This document shows positions 26,692-37,854 of a stretch of 64,000 bases of DNA, piece after piece. The number at the start of each line of letters is the position of its first letter. Position 1 is the stretch's first letter. The translations under genes and the position numbers were made by a program. Location: assembly GCF_018831085.1 (NCBI RefSeq), contig NZ_JAGPNM010000002.1:487675-551674 (forward strand), read 5' to 3'. The DNA comes from Rheinheimera oceanensis (lineage in GTDB: Bacteria > Pseudomonadota > Gammaproteobacteria > Enterobacterales > Alteromonadaceae). Below the pieces are notes generated by a model. The model was not told where the DNA came from, searched no databases, and was given only the letters and a program-made list of their open reading frames with translations.

Positions 26692-29409
26692 TTATACCAG
26701 CTTACCGTGGCACTGTTTGTACTTTTTACCTGAGCCGCACGGGCACGGGTCGTTACGGCCTACTTTGTCGTGCTCACGAAATACCGGGCTGCGTGGGGCA
26801 TTTTCCGGGAGCTCGCCACCAACGTGTTCTGCCTCTGCGTGCTGATAGTCATGCGGTACTGCATCGGCTTTGCGACGTTGTTCTTCTACTGCATCTACGT
26901 CTTCTGCGGCCCGCACCTGTACGCGGCTTAATACGCCTACAACGTCAATTTTCAGGTTTTCCAGCATGGTTGAAAACAGTTCAAAGGCTTCGCGCTTGTA
27001 TTCCTGCTTCGGGTTTTTCTGTGCATAACCGCGCAGGTTAATACCCTGACGCAGGTGGTCCATCGCCGCCAGATGCTCTTTCCAGTGTGTATCCAGGCTT
27101 TGCAGCATAATGGCTTTTTCAAACTGACGCAGTACCTGTGGGCCAACCATTTGTTCTTTATGGCTGTATGCCTGCTCAACTTCCTGCTGAATACGCTCGC
27201 GCAGTTTTTCTTCAAACAGCTTTTTGTCATCAGCCAGCCACTGCGCAACAGGCAGCTCAAGATTAAAATCGGCTTTTAAACGCTGCTCTAAACCCGGGAT
27301 ATCCCACATTTCGTCCAGCGATTGTGGCGGAATATACTGGCTGATCACACCGTCAATAACGTCAGTACGGATGGCACTGATGGTTTCGCTGATATCGGTA
27401 GCGTCCAACAGTTCGTTGCGTTGCTCGTACACCACTTTACGCTGATCGTTGGCAACATCATCAAACTCAAGCAGTTGCTTACGAATATCAAAGTTACGCG
27501 CTTCTACTTTGCGCTGTGCGTTTTCAATAGCACGGCTAACCCAGGGGTGTTCAATCGCTTCACCTTTTTCCATACCCAGGCGGCGCATCATGCCTGCCAT
27601 ACGGTCTGAGGCGAAAATACGCATTAAGGCATCGTCCAGCGACAGATAAAAACGGCTTGAACCCGGATCGCCCTGACGGCCTGAGCGGCCACGTAACTGG
27701 TTGTCGATACGGCGCGATTCGTGCCGCTCAGTACCGATAATATGCAAACCACCGGCGCTTATCACGGCATCATGCCGTACCTGCCAGTCGGCTTTTGCTT
27801 TGGCGATCTGTTCAGCGCTGGCGTTTTCGCCAAGTGCCGCCAGTTCTGCCTGTAAACTGCCACCCAACACAATATCGGTACCGCGACCGGCCATATTGGT
27901 GGCAATAGTTACTGTACCGGGCTGCCCGGCCTGAGCAATAATCTGGGCCTCATTGGCGTGAAACTTGGCGTTTAGTACCTGATGCTTAATTTTGGCTTTA
28001 TTAAGCAGGCCAGATAAATACTCTGAGCTTTCAATTGACGCCGTACCTACCAGCACCGGGCGGCCGCTATCACGGGTTTGGGTAATATCTTCAATAATGG
28101 CCTGGTATTTATCTTCAGCATTTAAATACACCAGATCGGCCATATCTTTACGGATCATCGGCCGGTTAGTTGGCAGTACTATGGTTTCCAGGCCATAAAT
28201 TTGCTGGAATTCAAAAGCTTCAGTATCTGCGGTACCGGTCATACCCGACAGTTTTTCGTACAGACGGAAATAATTCTGGAAGGTAATAGAGGCCAGCGTC
28301 TGGTTTTCGTTCTGAATTTTTACGCCTTCTTTAGCTTCTACTGCCTGGTGTAAACCTTCAGACCAGCGGCGGCCTTCCATAGTACGGCCGGTATGCTCAT
28401 CAACAATAACGATGTCACCGTCTTTTACCACGTAATCAACATCGCGCTTAAACAACTGGTGCGCACGCAGGGCAGCATATACATGGTGCAGCAAGGTTAT
28501 ATTGGCTGCAGAGAACAGGGTATCGTGCTCGCCTATCATGCCTTGCTCGCGCAGCATGTCTTCTACTTTAATCTGGCCTTGTTCGGTTAAATAAACCTGA
28601 CGGGCTTTTTCATCTACGGTGAAGTGGCCATCGCCATGCGCGCCCTCTTCGTCTTCTTTTTCCTGCTTAACCAGCTGTGGTACCAGCAGGTTAATTTGTT
28701 TGTACAGCTCTGAGCTGTCTTCGGCCGGACCGGAAATAATAAGCGGAGTACGGGCTTCGTCAATTAAGATTGAATCGACTTCATCGATAATGGCAAACGC
28801 CTGATCGCGCTGCACACGGTCTTGCGGTGAAAACGCCATATTGTCGCGCAGGTAATCAAAGCCAAATTCATTATTCGTGCCGTAGGTAATATCAGCAGCA
28901 TAAGCTTTATGCTTTTCCGGGTGCGCCATGCCTGGTACGTTAACGCCAACGCTTAAGCCAAGAAAAGAAAATAGCGGTGCGTTGGTTTGGGCATCGCGCC
29001 GGGCCAGATAGTCGTTTACGGTGATAACATGCACACCTTTACCGCTTAACGCATTCAGATAAGCTGGCAAGGTTGCGGTTAAGGTTTTACCTTCACCGGT
29101 GCGCATTTCAGAAATTTTCCCCTGATGCAATACAATACCGCCCAGCAATTGCACATCAAAGTGGCGCATACCAAACACACGTTTACTGGCTTCTCGCACG
29201 GTTGCAAAGGCGTGCGGCAAAATGTCATCCAGCGTACTGCCGTTGGCCAGTTGCTGTTTAAACTCTGCGGTTTTTTGTTTCAGCTGGTCGTCGGATAAGG
29301 CTTCAAGTTCTGCCTCTAATGCATTGATCTGCTGTACTTGTTTTTCTAGTTTTTTTAAGAAGCGGTCGTTGCGGCTACCAAATAATTTGGTAAAAAGTTT
29401 TCCAAACAT
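26692..29409 (-). CDS. secA: Preprotein translocase ATPase SecA
   Basis: 905 residues, full length. Walker A is MRTGEGKTL (near residue 105), Walker B/DEAD-like [20 protein letters not shown], and the second nucleotide-binding fold contains [10 protein letters not shown]. The preprotein cross-linking and helical scaffold regions follow. The C-terminal zinc tail [19 protein letters not shown] binds SecB and phospholipid. It drives Sec export through SecYEG. No SecM-like arrest peptide gene precedes it; the divergent neighbour is dciA. Confidence 0.98.
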   Translation of the reverse strand: MFGKLFTKLFGSRNDRFLKKLEKQVQQINALEAELEALSDDQLKQKTAEFKQQLANGSTLDDILPHAFATVREASKRVFGMRHFDVQLLGGIVLHQGKISEMRTGEGKTLTATLPAYLNALSGKGVHVITVNDYLARRDAQTNAPLFSFLGLSVGVNVPGMAHPEKHKAYAADITYGTNNEFGFDYLRDNMAFSPQDRVQRDQAFAIIDEVDSILIDEARTPLIISGPAEDSSELYKQINLLVPQLVKQEKEDEEGAHGDGHFTVDEKARQVYLTEQGQIKVEDMLREQGMIGEHDTLFSAANITLLHHVYAALRAHQLFKRDVDYVVKDGDIVIVDEHTGRTMEGRRWSEGLHQAVEAKEGVKIQNENQTLASITFQNYFRLYEKLSGMTGTADTEAFEFQQIYGLETIVLPTNRPMIRKDMADLVYLNAEDKYQAIIEDITQTRDSGRPVLVGTASIESSEYLSGLLNKAKIKHQVLNAKFHANEAQIIAQAGQPGTVTIATNMAGRGTDIVLGGSLQAELAALGENASAEQIAKAKADWQVRHDAVISAGGLHIIGTERHESRRIDNQLRGRSGRQGDPGSSRFYLSLDDALMRIFASDRMAGMMRRLGMEKGEAIEHPWVSRAIENAQRKVEARNFDIRKQLLEFDDVANDQRKVVYEQRNELLDATDISETISAIRTDVIDGVISQYIPPQSLDEMWDIPGLEQRLKADFNLELPVAQWLADDKKLFEEKLRERIQQEVEQAYSHKEQMVGPQVLRQFEKAIMLQSLDTHWKEHLAAMDHLRQGINLRGYAQKNPKQEYKREAFELFSTMLENLKIDVVGVLSRVQVRAAEDVDAVEEQRRKADAVPHDYQHAEAEHVGGELPENAPRSPVFREHDKVGRNDPCPCGSGKKYKQCHGKLV

Positions 29410-29608
29410 TATCCAAATACCATGTTAAGTTAAAACTGCAGTGCAGCCCCGGCGGCGCTATGCCCGGCCAGTAAAAAGTATGAAAGCTTCAGCATCTTAC
29501 GCCAGATATGGTGCCCCACGCCAACGCTTTCAAGGTACAACATTCTCTGTATCTGAAGAAGCTGTTACACTGCACAGATGTTTTACTTGTTGCAGGCGCA
29601 TAAAGGCA

Positions 29609-30097
29609 ATGGCCCGTTATACACAAAAGCCTCTGGATATCAGCAAAGTGCTGGCGCACAGTACTCTGGCATCACAGCAGCAACAGGTAGGCCTGGTGCA
29701 ACAACTGAACAAAGTGCTGGCTGAAGTATTACAGCTGGAGCAACTTAGTTTCTGTCAGGTCAGCTGTATTCGTGACGGTCGGGCGGTTATTTTATGTGCC
29801 TCGGCGCCCTGGCTGACCAGTTTAAAAATGCAGCGCGACGCCATTCTAGACAATTTTCGCCGAAAAATCTTGCCTGATTTAGCCGGAATTGAGATTGAAG
29901 CCTCACCTAACGGCCAGATCAGCAGGCTGCAACTGCCTGTAGCGCAGAAAAACAGTCATCAGTTGTCTGACAGCGCAGCCTCAGCACTGCGCCTGCTGGC
30001 TCAAAACAGCGAAGGGCCATTAAAGCAGGCGCTGTTAAAACTGGCACAGAACGCTGATACGCAACAGCCAAATAGCAAAAAAACAAAACCCGGTTAA
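29609..30097 (+). CDS. dciA: DciA (DUF721) replicative helicase loader
   Basis: 162 residues from the ATG at 29609; the frame is open from 29441 but the upstream part has no family resemblance. The DUF721 domain (about 10-105) shows LAHSTLASQQQQVGLVQQLNKVLAEVL and a beta region CQVSCIRDGRAVILCASAPWLTSLKMQ. DciA helps the replicative helicase DnaB onto DNA in bacteria without a DnaC-type loader. Position between secA and lpxC is typical for gammaproteobacteria outside Enterobacteriaceae. Divergent from secA. Its stop lies inside the terminator hairpin. Confidence 0.85.
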   Translation: MARYTQKPLDISKVLAHSTLASQQQQVGLVQQLNKVLAEVLQLEQLSFCQVSCIRDGRAVILCASAPWLTSLKMQRDAILDNFRRKILPDLAGIEIEASPNGQISRLQLPVAQKNSHQLSDSAASALRLLAQNSEGPLKQALLKLAQNADTQQPNSKKTKPG

Positions 30098-30110
30098 ACC
30101 GGGTTTTGTG
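30081..30110. terminator. Bidirectional terminator between dciA and lpxC
   Basis: CAAAACCCGGTT / AACCGGGTTTTG (30084-30108) forms a near-continuous palindrome with A-rich sequence on the left and T-rich on the right, suitable for both converging transcripts. The dciA stop codon (30095-30097) falls in the loop. Confidence 0.88.
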
Positions 30111-30128
30111 TATAGCTTAAGTGCTGAT

Positions 30129-31040
30129 TCAGGCCAATTGGGGTGCCAGATAAGATATCGGCATCTGGGCTTTGTCTTCAAAGGTAACAAATTCCCAGTT
30201 TTCCTGATTAGCCAGTACAGCACACAGTAGCTGGTTATTCAGCGCATGGCCGGTTTTAAAGGCTTTAAACTCGCCCAGTATGCTGTAACCGGCCATATAT
30301 AAATCGCCGATAGCATCGAGAATTTTATGTTTAATAAATTCGTCTTCGTAGCGCAGGCCGTCCTGGTTTAATACCCGGTATTCGTCCAGTACTACGGCGT
30401 TGTCGAAACTGCCACCCAGCGCCAGATTATTTGCACGCAGGTATTCTACTTCATGCAAAAAGCCAAAGGTGCGGGCACGGCTGATATCTTTAATAAAACC
30501 AGCGGCGGAGAAATCCATTTGCATATGCTGGGTAGTTTCTGCAATCACCGGGTGGTTAAATTCAATGGCAAAATCAATTTTAAAGCCATGATGCGGTTTA
30601 AATTCGGCCCATTTATCGCCGTCTTCTACCCGTACAGATTTTTTAATGCGGATAAACTTTTTCGCCTGGCGCTGCTCTGCCACACCGGCTTCAAGCAGCA
30701 GATAAACGAAAGGATTGGCACTGCCATCCATAATAGGAATTTCAGCTGAGTCTACTTCAACCACCAGGTTGTCGATCCCCAGCCCGGCAATGGCCGCCAT
30801 CAGGTGTTCAGTGGTAGATAAGCGCACGCCATTTTCATTAATTAAACAGGTACACATCACCGTATCACCTACTAACTCAGGTGTTACTTTGAAATCGACC
30901 ACAGGATCGAGATCAACACGACGGAACACGATACCCGTGTTGTCCGGCGCAGGTCGGAGAGTAAGCGTAACCTTTTCGCCTTTGTGCAATCCCACTCCAA
31001 TGGAGCTGACTGTTTTGTCGATGGTACGTTGTTTAATCAT
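30129..31040 (-). CDS. lpxC: UDP-3-O-acyl-N-acetylglucosamine deacetylase
   Basis: 303 residues from the ATG at 31040, preferred for AGGAAG 6 bases upstream and the canonical [19 protein letters not shown] start. Zinc ligands: H79 in STTEHLMAA, and the His and Asp of [14 protein letters not shown]. It catalyses the committed step of lipid A synthesis and is normally controlled by FtsH proteolysis. It lies 143 bp after ftsZ and has its own promoter. Confidence 0.97.
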   Translation of the reverse strand: MIKQRTIDKTVSSIGVGLHKGEKVTLTLRPAPDNTGIVFRRVDLDPVVDFKVTPELVGDTVMCTCLINENGVRLSTTEHLMAAIAGLGIDNLVVEVDSAEIPIMDGSANPFVYLLLEAGVAEQRQAKKFIRIKKSVRVEDGDKWAEFKPHHGFKIDFAIEFNHPVIAETTQHMQMDFSAAGFIKDISRARTFGFLHEVEYLRANNLALGGSFDNAVVLDEYRVLNQDGLRYEDEFIKHKILDAIGDLYMAGYSILGEFKAFKTGHALNNQLLCAVLANQENWEFVTFEDKAQMPISYLAPQLA

Positions 31041-31085
31041 AATTTCTTCCTGCTCAAATAATAAGCAATCACAAAATGGTGGCGA

Positions 31086-31114
31086 AGCATAGCACAATGA
31101 GGCAATTATGCCAA
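31086..31114 (-). promoter_or_regulatory. Candidate lpxC promoter
   Basis: On the reverse strand -35 TTGGCA (31114-31109), a 17-bp spacer and -10 TATGCT (31091-31086) lie about 46 bp upstream of the lpxC start. Good sigma-70 match by eye. Confidence 0.65.
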
Positions 31115-31162
31115 ATTCCACTGAACAGCAGCTTAACCCTGCTGTCGGCCCTGCCTGCAACT

Positions 31163-31181
31163 AAAACTGTACTGAGTACAG
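31163..31181 (-). terminator. Short terminator-like hairpin after ftsZ
   Basis: On the reverse strand CTGTAC-TCA-GTACAG is followed by TTTTAG, immediately after the ftsZ stop. The 6-bp stem and short T-run suggest partial termination, leaving some read-through to lpxC. Confidence 0.5.
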
Positions 31182-31183
31182 CC

Positions 31184-32344
31184 TTAGTCGGCTTGTTTGC
31201 GTAAAAACGCCGGTATATCAAAAATGTCGATATTTGCTTTGCTTTCTGGCTGTGCTTTCACGGCTGCCGTGGGCTGCTCTTCACGCATGGCCTGCGGTGC
31301 AGGTTTTTGCATGGTGTTACCGTGTTGCACGTACACAGGCATTGGCTCAGCGCGGTGGTTTTGCACCAGGCTGATATCCGGGCGGCGGTCTGCACCTATA
31401 CCGGTAGCCACCACAGTTACACGCAGCTCGTCCTGCATGTTAGGGTCGATTACCGCGCCTACTACCACAGTAGCATTTTCAGACGCAAAAGCTTTTACGG
31501 CATTACCGACAATTTCAAACTCTTCGATGCTGATATCCAGGCCGGCAGTGATATTAACCAGAATACCCTTGGCGCCAGATAAATCAATATCTTCCAGCAA
31601 TGGGCTGGAGATAGCCTGTTCGGCGGCTTCTTCTGCCCTGTCCGGGCCGGAAGCGCGGCCGCTGCCCATCATCGCAGTGCCCATTTCTGACATCACGGTA
31701 CGTACGTCGGCAAAGTCAACGTTGATAAGGCCCGGCCGGGTAATTAATTCAGCAATACCCTGCACAGCACCCAGCAACACGTTGTTGGCGGCTTTAAACG
31801 CATCCAGCAAACTGGTGCCTTTACCTAACACTTTTAACAGTTTGTCGTTTGGAATGGTGATCAAAGAATCAACGTGTTTGCTCAGTTCCAGAATACCTTC
31901 GTCAGCATAAGCGGTACGCTTTTTACCTTCGAACGGGAAGGGTTTGGTTACCACTGCCACGGTTAAGATACCCAGCTCACGCGCTACTTCGGCGACAATT
32001 GGTGCTGCACCTGTACCTGTACCGCCGCCCATACCGGCTGCGATAAAAATCATATCAGCGCCCTGCAGGGTTTTCTTGATAGTTTCGCGATCTTCCTCGG
32101 CTGAACGGCGGCCGATTTCCGGGTTGGCACCGGCACCTAAACCTTTAGTAACATTAGCGCCTAACTGCAGCGTAATGTTGGCTGATGAATTACGCAGAGC
32201 CTGGGCGTCGGTATTGGCCGCAACGAACTCTACACCTTCGATATTGCTGGCAACCATATACTCAACAGCGTTACCGCCGCCGCCGCCAACACCTATTACT
32301 TTAATAACAGCTTCTTCGCTGTGATTTTCCATTAACTCAAACAT
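31184..32344 (-). CDS. ftsZ: Cell division GTPase FtsZ
   Basis: 386 residues. The tubulin-type GTP-binding G-box is GGGTGTG (106-112). The T7 loop region lies near NVDFADVRTV. A linker rich in Ala, Pro and Gln leads to the conserved C-terminal tail DIFDIPAFLRKQAD, which binds FtsA, ZipA, ZapD and other partners. It forms the Z-ring. Last gene of the mraZ-ftsZ cluster, 30 bp after ftsA. Confidence 0.98.
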   Translation of the reverse strand: MFELMENHSEEAVIKVIGVGGGGGNAVEYMVASNIEGVEFVAANTDAQALRNSSANITLQLGANVTKGLGAGANPEIGRRSAEEDRETIKKTLQGADMIFIAAGMGGGTGTGAAPIVAEVARELGILTVAVVTKPFPFEGKKRTAYADEGILELSKHVDSLITIPNDKLLKVLGKGTSLLDAFKAANNVLLGAVQGIAELITRPGLINVDFADVRTVMSEMGTAMMGSGRASGPDRAEEAAEQAISSPLLEDIDLSGAKGILVNITAGLDISIEEFEIVGNAVKAFASENATVVVGAVIDPNMQDELRVTVVATGIGADRRPDISLVQNHRAEPMPVYVQHGNTMQKPAPQAMREEQPTAAVKAQPESKANIDIFDIPAFLRKQAD

Positions 32345-32374
32345 AGCTCTCTCTCCGTTTCTACGCTTACTAAC

Positions 32375-33610
32375 TTAAAATTCGCCTTTGAACCAGCTGC
32401 TGATCCGTTTGACGAAGCTACTTACTGAATCGCGCACATCAACAGATTTTTTCTGCTGGGTGCGTGCATCTTTACCGTACAACAACAGCCCTACCACGCT
32501 GGCATAAGCCGGGTCCTGTACGTACTCTTTTAAACCGGTAACATGCATAGGTTGCCCTACCCGTACCGGCATCTGAAAAATGTCTTCGGCAAATTCCACC
32601 GCACCTTCCATCTTGGCGGTGCCTCCGGTCAGTACGACACCGGCAGCAATTTGCTCTTCCAGGCCAGAGCTGCGAATTTCTTCCAGCACCAGCTCAAATA
32701 ATTCCTGATAGCGTGGCTCTACCACTTCGGCTAGCGTATGGCGCGACATAGACCTTGCTGGTCTGCCACCAACGCTTGGCACTTCAATGCTCTCTTCTTT
32801 ACCCACCATGCTGCGCAGCGCACAGGCATACTGCACTTTAATATCTTCGGCATGGCTTAACGGCGTGCGGAAAATTTTGGCAATATCGCTGGTAACCTGA
32901 TTACCGGCTACCGGGATCACGGCGGTATGGCGCAGCGCACCATTGGTATAAATTGAGATATCAATAGTACCGCCACCCATATCCACTACACAGACACCCA
33001 GCTCTTTTTCATCATCAGTTAACACCGCAAAGCTGGAGGCCAGCGAGGTAAAAATAAGTTGATCGACCTGCAGGCCACAGCGTTCAACACACTTTTCAAT
33101 ATTTTTTGCCATGTCGTTGGCGCAGGTAATAATGTGCGCCCGGGCTTCCATCCGCACGCCAGACATGCCCACCGGGCTTTTAATGCCTTCCTGCATATCT
33201 ACCGAGAATTCCTGCGGCAGCACATGCAACATGCGCCGCTCGGCCGAAATAGGCACAGATTTGGCAGCATGGATCACATTGGCAACATCTTCTGCGGTCA
33301 CTTCTGTGTCGTTAATCGGTACCATGCCGCTTTCGTTCTGGCAGCGGATATGTTTACCGGTAATACCTAAATACACTGACGATACACGGCAATCTGCCAT
33401 CAGCTCAGCTTCGTCAATAGCGCGCTGTACCGCCTGCACTACCAGGTTCAAATCGTTTACGCCGCCTTTATCCATACCGCGGGATACATGGGTACCAACG
33501 CCGACAATGCTCAGGCGGTCATCAGCGGTAATTTCGCCCACCACCGCTTTTATCTGGGCGGTACCGATATCCAGGCCAACAATCAGATCTCTATCCAACG
33601 ACTTTGTCAT
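32375..33610 (-). CDS. ftsA: Cell division protein FtsA
   Basis: 411 residues, actin-like ATPase. Phosphate motif VGLDIGTAQIKAVVGE at the N-terminus, second motif CVVDMGGGTIDISIYT, and adenosine motif GVVLTGGTAKMEG. The C-terminal amphipathic helix SFVKRISSWFKGEF anchors it to the membrane. It tethers FtsZ and recruits later division proteins. It overlaps ftsQ by 4 bp. Confidence 0.97.
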   Translation of the reverse strand: MTKSLDRDLIVGLDIGTAQIKAVVGEITADDRLSIVGVGTHVSRGMDKGGVNDLNLVVQAVQRAIDEAELMADCRVSSVYLGITGKHIRCQNESGMVPINDTEVTAEDVANVIHAAKSVPISAERRMLHVLPQEFSVDMQEGIKSPVGMSGVRMEARAHIITCANDMAKNIEKCVERCGLQVDQLIFTSLASSFAVLTDDEKELGVCVVDMGGGTIDISIYTNGALRHTAVIPVAGNQVTSDIAKIFRTPLSHAEDIKVQYACALRSMVGKEESIEVPSVGGRPARSMSRHTLAEVVEPRYQELFELVLEEIRSSGLEEQIAAGVVLTGGTAKMEGAVEFAEDIFQMPVRVGQPMHVTGLKEYVQDPAYASVVGLLLYGKDARTQQKKSVDVRDSVSSFVKRISSWFKGEF

Positions 33611-34359
33611 GCTTTTCTCTTTTCTTCAGTGCTGTAACGCACTGCTATACCGGTGTCGTAGCGCAAATCTACTTCAGCTACGGCTTCGGTTTTGTGTTTA
33701 CTGATCACCGGATACAACTCAATAAAGCGTTGTAACCGTTTTAAGGTATCTTCACGCCCCAGCTTTAGTGCAACACCATTGCTCAGGCTTACCTGCCAGG
33801 AAAAACGCTCGGTTAAACCCAGCGCCACGGCATTAAATTTATGCAGGGCCAGCAAGCCCTGCATATGGCGGAACATGGCAAGTGCATCCTGCTGGCTGCC
33901 TTCGGGGCCGGTTAGCATTGGCAATGCTGTTTTCAGCTGTTCTACGGGCGCCTGAAACACCTCGCCCTGTGTATTAAGTAATTGCTGCTGATTCCAGATT
34001 GCTACCGGCCGTTGTTCTGTTACCACCACAACCAGAGCATCAGGCCATTGTTTGCGCACGGCCACCTGATATACCCAGGGTTGCTGTAACAGGAACTGCT
34101 GCACCTGATCCACGTTCACGCTAAAAAAGTTACCTACGTATTGCTGTTGCAAAGTCTGGTGCAGTGCAGTGGCATCAATATGATGAAAATCACCGTACAA
34201 CCGTACCTGACGCACCGGGGCACTTTGCTGGCTTTGCATCCAGTCGCTTATTTTCGTACCTGCCCACGCCAGCGCGGCTACCGCAGCAATAAAAAACAGC
34301 ACTCCGGCATAAAATGCCGGGCGTTGTTTAAATTGCAGCTGAGGCAGGCGCCAGTTCAT
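33607..34359 (-). CDS. ftsQ: Cell division protein FtsQ
   Basis: 250 residues, bitopic. A short cytoplasmic N-terminus and one membrane helix (about 17-37) precede the periplasmic POTRA domain (VRQVRLYGDFHHIDATAL...) and the FtsQ beta domain. It forms the FtsQLB complex with FtsL (encoded in this cluster) and FtsB. It lies 2 bp after ddl and overlaps ftsA by 4 bp. Confidence 0.94.
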   Translation of the reverse strand: MNWRLPQLQFKQRPAFYAGVLFFIAAVAALAWAGTKISDWMQSQQSAPVRQVRLYGDFHHIDATALHQTLQQQYVGNFFSVNVDQVQQFLLQQPWVYQVAVRKQWPDALVVVVTEQRPVAIWNQQQLLNTQGEVFQAPVEQLKTALPMLTGPEGSQQDALAMFRHMQGLLALHKFNAVALGLTERFSWQVSLSNGVALKLGREDTLKRLQRFIELYPVISKHKTEAVAEVDLRYDTGIAVRYSTEEKRKA

Positions 34360-34361
34360 GG

Positions 34362-35291
34362 TTATTTTGTTCCTTCGGTCTGGTTAAGTATTGCCAGAAC
34401 TAATTGCTGAAAACTCAGGCCCGCGGCTTTAGCCGCCATTGGTACCAGCGATTTTTCTGTCATACCCGGCACGGTGTTTACTTCCAGCAAATAATGTTGG
34501 CCGCTTTGGTCCAGCATAATGTCTACCCGGCCCCAACCTGATGCACCCACCGCATTAAAGGCTTTAAGTGCTGTGTCTTGCATGGCGGCGGTTTGCTCTG
34601 CGCTTAATGGCGCCGGGCATAAGTATTCAGTACTGTTGGCCTGATATTTGGCTTCATAATCGTAAAAGGCTCGGGGTGTGCGCATCTCCACTACCGGTAA
34701 TACCTGGCCATTTAACAGAGCGACAGTAAACTCGCGGCCGTTTATCCAGCGCTCAACTAAAATTTCGCTGTCGTATTTCAGCGCGGCGTGAATGGCCTGT
34801 TCAAGCTCTGCTGCCGTGCTGGCGGCACTCATACCAATACTGGAACCTTCATTGGCCGGTTTCACCATAACTTTGCCGCCAAGGCTGGCCAGCAAACCGG
34901 CAAAATCAGTGTCGTTGTTGTGCACTACCGCAAAAGGCGCTGTTGGCAATTGCTGGGCCTGAAATAACCATTTACAGCGGATTTTATCCATCGCCAGCGC
35001 TGAGCCCAGTACACCACTGCCGGTGTAGGGTAAGCCCAGTTGTTGCAGTGCGCCCTGCATGCTGCCGTCTTCGCCGCCACGGCCATGTAATACAATAAAT
35101 ACCCGCTGTGCAGCACTGGCAGCAAGCTCAGCCAGCGACTGTGTTTGCGGATCAAAAGCAAAAGCATCTATACCGGCATCTTGCAGGGCTTTTAATACTG
35201 CCTTGCCAGAGCGCAGCGACACCTCGCGCTCGGCGGAGTTGCCACCAAACATCACGGCGACTTTGCCAAAAGCATTTACATTGATACTCAT
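34362..35291 (-). CDS. ddlB: D-alanine--D-alanine ligase
   Basis: 309 residues, ATP-grasp. N-terminal [17 protein letters not shown], central [12 protein letters not shown], and ATP/metal site [15 protein letters not shown]. It makes D-Ala-D-Ala for the muropeptide addition by MurF. It overlaps murC by 4 bp and ends 2 bp before ftsQ, the position of ddlB in E. coli. Confidence 0.97.
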   Translation of the reverse strand: MSINVNAFGKVAVMFGGNSAEREVSLRSGKAVLKALQDAGIDAFAFDPQTQSLAELAASAAQRVFIVLHGRGGEDGSMQGALQQLGLPYTGSGVLGSALAMDKIRCKWLFQAQQLPTAPFAVVHNNDTDFAGLLASLGGKVMVKPANEGSSIGMSAASTAAELEQAIHAALKYDSEILVERWINGREFTVALLNGQVLPVVEMRTPRAFYDYEAKYQANSTEYLCPAPLSAEQTAAMQDTALKAFNAVGASGWGRVDIMLDQSGQHYLLEVNTVPGMTEKSLVPMAAKAAGLSFQQLVLAILNQTEGTK

Positions 35292-36757
35292 GCCTGTACT
35301 CCTGCGCTGGCTTTAAGTTGTTCAATATTCAGCTGCATAGCAGCCAGCTTTTTTACTAAAGTGCCGATATTGCCGGCACCTTGTGTCAGCACTACATCAC
35401 CATCCTGCAACACGCCCGCCAGGCTGGCTGCCAGTTCGGCGGGCTCGGCAACATAAATTGGATCCAGCATGCCGCGGGCGCGGATAGAACGACATAAACT
35501 GCGGCTGTCGGCACCGGCAATAGGCGCTTCTCCGGCTGAATACACCTCAAGCAATAACAGCTTATCTACCGTGGACAGCACTTTGGCGAAGTCTTCGTAT
35601 AAATCACGGGTACGGGTAAAACGGTGTGGCTGATAAGCCATAACCAGGCGGCGCTGTGGCCAGGCCGCCCGCGCCGCAGCGATAGTGGCAGCCACTTCAG
35701 TTGGATGATGGCCGTAGTCGTCCAGCAGCAACACTTTGCCGTTACCGGTATCAAATTCACCGTACTGCTGAAAACGCCGGCCTATGCCTTCAAACTTACT
35801 CAGCGCAGCCAGTATGGCCTGCTCACTGATACCTTCGTCCAGCGCCAGCGCAAAAGCAGCAGTGGCATTTAACGCATTATGTTTGCCGGGTAAATTCAGT
35901 ATTACTTCACGCTGATTGCCGCTGCTGTCGCCGCTGGTGTTGCCGGTTATCACAAACCGGCTTTGGGTGCCGCTCTGGCTGAAATCGCTGATCACAAAGT
36001 CAGCATCGTCACTAAAGCCGTATGTCAGCACAGTGCGGCCGATTTGCGGGATCAGCGCACGCAACACCGGATCGTCGATACATACCACTACCACGCCGTA
36101 AAATGGCAGGTTGTGACAAAATTCCAGATAGGTGGCTTTTAGCTTTTCAAAATCGCCCTGATAGGTGTCCATGTGATCAGCTTCGATATTGGTGATCACT
36201 GTTGCCAGGGGCTGTAAATGCAGAAAAGAGGCGTCGCTCTCGTCGGCTTCGGCAATTAAATAACGGCCGCTGCCCAGCCGCGCGTTAGAACCGGCTGAAT
36301 TAAGCAGACCACCAATAACAAATGTAGGGTCGGTACCGGCTTCAGCGAAAACAGACGCCAGCAAGCTGGTAGTGGTGGTTTTACCGTGCGTACCGGCAAC
36401 AGCAATGCCATGGCGAAAGCGCATCAGCTCGCCCAGCATTTCTGCGCGGCGCACCACCGGAATACGTAACGCACGTGCGGCGGCAACCTCCGGGTTGGTG
36501 TTGCTAATAGCACTGGAAACGACGACTACGCTGGCACCGTCAACATGGTCGGCATTATGACCAAACAGCACACTGGCACCCAGTGTAATTAAACGCTCGG
36601 TAACAGCATTAGGCGCAATGTCAGAGCCCGATACGTTGTAACCTTCATTAAGCAGTACTTCGGCAATACCGCCCATACCGGCACCACCAATGCCGACAAA
36701 GTGAATACGCTCAACGCGGCGCATGGCTAGTTTTTTCTGTTGCGGCGTACTTATCAT
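35288..36757 (-). CDS. murC: UDP-N-acetylmuramate--L-alanine ligase
   Basis: 489 residues from the ATG at 36757, which overlaps the murG stop (ATGA); a frame start at 36799 is longer but less likely. The N-terminal Rossmann part is [17 protein letters not shown]. The ATP loop is [11 protein letters not shown], and the Mur ligase signature [14 protein letters not shown] lies in the C-terminal part. It adds the first residue (L-Ala) of the stem peptide. Confidence 0.97.
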   Translation of the reverse strand: MISTPQQKKLAMRRVERIHFVGIGGAGMGGIAEVLLNEGYNVSGSDIAPNAVTERLITLGASVLFGHNADHVDGASVVVVSSAISNTNPEVAAARALRIPVVRRAEMLGELMRFRHGIAVAGTHGKTTTTSLLASVFAEAGTDPTFVIGGLLNSAGSNARLGSGRYLIAEADESDASFLHLQPLATVITNIEADHMDTYQGDFEKLKATYLEFCHNLPFYGVVVVCIDDPVLRALIPQIGRTVLTYGFSDDADFVISDFSQSGTQSRFVITGNTSGDSSGNQREVILNLPGKHNALNATAAFALALDEGISEQAILAALSKFEGIGRRFQQYGEFDTGNGKVLLLDDYGHHPTEVAATIAAARAAWPQRRLVMAYQPHRFTRTRDLYEDFAKVLSTVDKLLLLEVYSAGEAPIAGADSRSLCRSIRARGMLDPIYVAEPAELAASLAGVLQDGDVVLTQGAGNIGTLVKKLAAMQLNIEQLKASAGVQA

Positions 36758-37854
36758 AAATTCTGTCCTGCTACTTGCTGACCTACTACCTGCTGACATA
36801 GCGCCACTACCTGTGCGGTTGCATGTTCCAGAGCACAGGCACGCGCTTTGACGGCCATTTGCTGTAACGGTGCTTTACTGTGTAACCATTGCTGCAGCAG
36901 CGGCAGCAAGCGTTGTTCTGTTAACTCGTGCTGCGCCAGCAACAAGGCTGCACCCTGTTCTGTTAACCAGCGGGCGTTAGCGCTCTGGTGATCGTCTATT
37001 GCGCCTGGCAGCGGCACAAACACCGCCGCCACACCGGCACAGGCCAGCTCACTAACCGTAGAGGCCCCGGCACGGCAAATTACTACGTCGGCCCAGGCAT
37101 AGGCCTGCGCCATATCGTCAATAAATGCGCTGGCCTGGGCGGTTAAATTGGCACTACCCAATTGCTGATACTGCTGTTCTGTTTGCAGTTGCATGGCCTT
37201 ACCGGTTTGGTGGCGCACTTCAAGTACACCGGTTTGCGAGGCTTTGGCAAAAATGGCCGGTAACTTATCGTTTAGCACCTTAGCCCCCAAACTGCCGCCC
37301 ACCACCAATACTTTTAAACTACCGCTGTAATCATGTGCTGCGGCAATATTAATAAGCTCTGCCCGTACCGGGTTACCTACCAGCTGTTGTTTGCTGTTAC
37401 CGGCAAAAGCCGCAGGAAAAGCCACCAGCACCTTACGGGCCAGTTTTGCCAGCAGCCGGTTGGTGCTGCCAGCTACGGCGTTCTGCTCGTGAATAAACAA
37501 CGGCAGCCGTTTTAACCAGGCGGCCACACCACCGGGACCGCTGGCATAACCGCCAAACCCCAGCACCAGATCCGGTTGCACCGCATTAAGTACCTGGCGG
37601 GCCTGCAATAGTGATTTAACCAGCATCCAGGGCGCGGTTATCAGAGACAGCACACCTTTACCACGCAGCCCGGCAACATCAATAGTGTGAAATGGCCAGC
37701 CAAATTGTGGCACTAAAGTGGCTTCCATCCGGTTAGCTGTACCCAACCAGTGAATTTGCCAACCGGCAGCAGACAATGCCGTCGCTACGGCTTGCGCCGG
37801 GAAGATATGCCCGCCGGTGCCGCCTGCCATAATCAAAATACGCGGTTTAGTCAT
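36754..37854 (-). CDS. murG: Undecaprenyl-PP-MurNAc-peptide GlcNAc transferase
   Basis: 366 residues, GT-B fold glycosyltransferase at the inner face of the membrane. G-loops: [16 protein letters not shown] at the N-terminus and [13 protein letters not shown] in the second domain. The donor-binding stretch is [32 protein letters not shown]. It turns lipid I into lipid II. It overlaps ftsW by 8 bp and murC by 4 bp. Confidence 0.97.
   Translation of the reverse strand: MTKPRILIMAGGTGGHIFPAQAVATALSAAGWQIHWLGTANRMEATLVPQFGWPFHTIDVAGLRGKGVLSLITAPWMLVKSLLQARQVLNAVQPDLVLGFGGYASGPGGVAAWLKRLPLFIHEQNAVAGSTNRLLAKLARKVLVAFPAAFAGNSKQQLVGNPVRAELINIAAAHDYSGSLKVLVVGGSLGAKVLNDKLPAIFAKASQTGVLEVRHQTGKAMQLQTEQQYQQLGSANLTAQASAFIDDMAQAYAWADVVICRAGASTVSELACAGVAAVFVPLPGAIDDHQSANARWLTEQGAALLLAQHELTEQRLLPLLQQWLHSKAPLQQMAVKARACALEHATAQVVALCQQVVGQQVAGQNL

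Noticed and set aside
29441..29608. N-terminal extension of DciA
   Set aside because: The 56 residues before 29609 are Arg/Cys-rich and unlike the family; the region more likely holds the divergent secA/dciA promoters.
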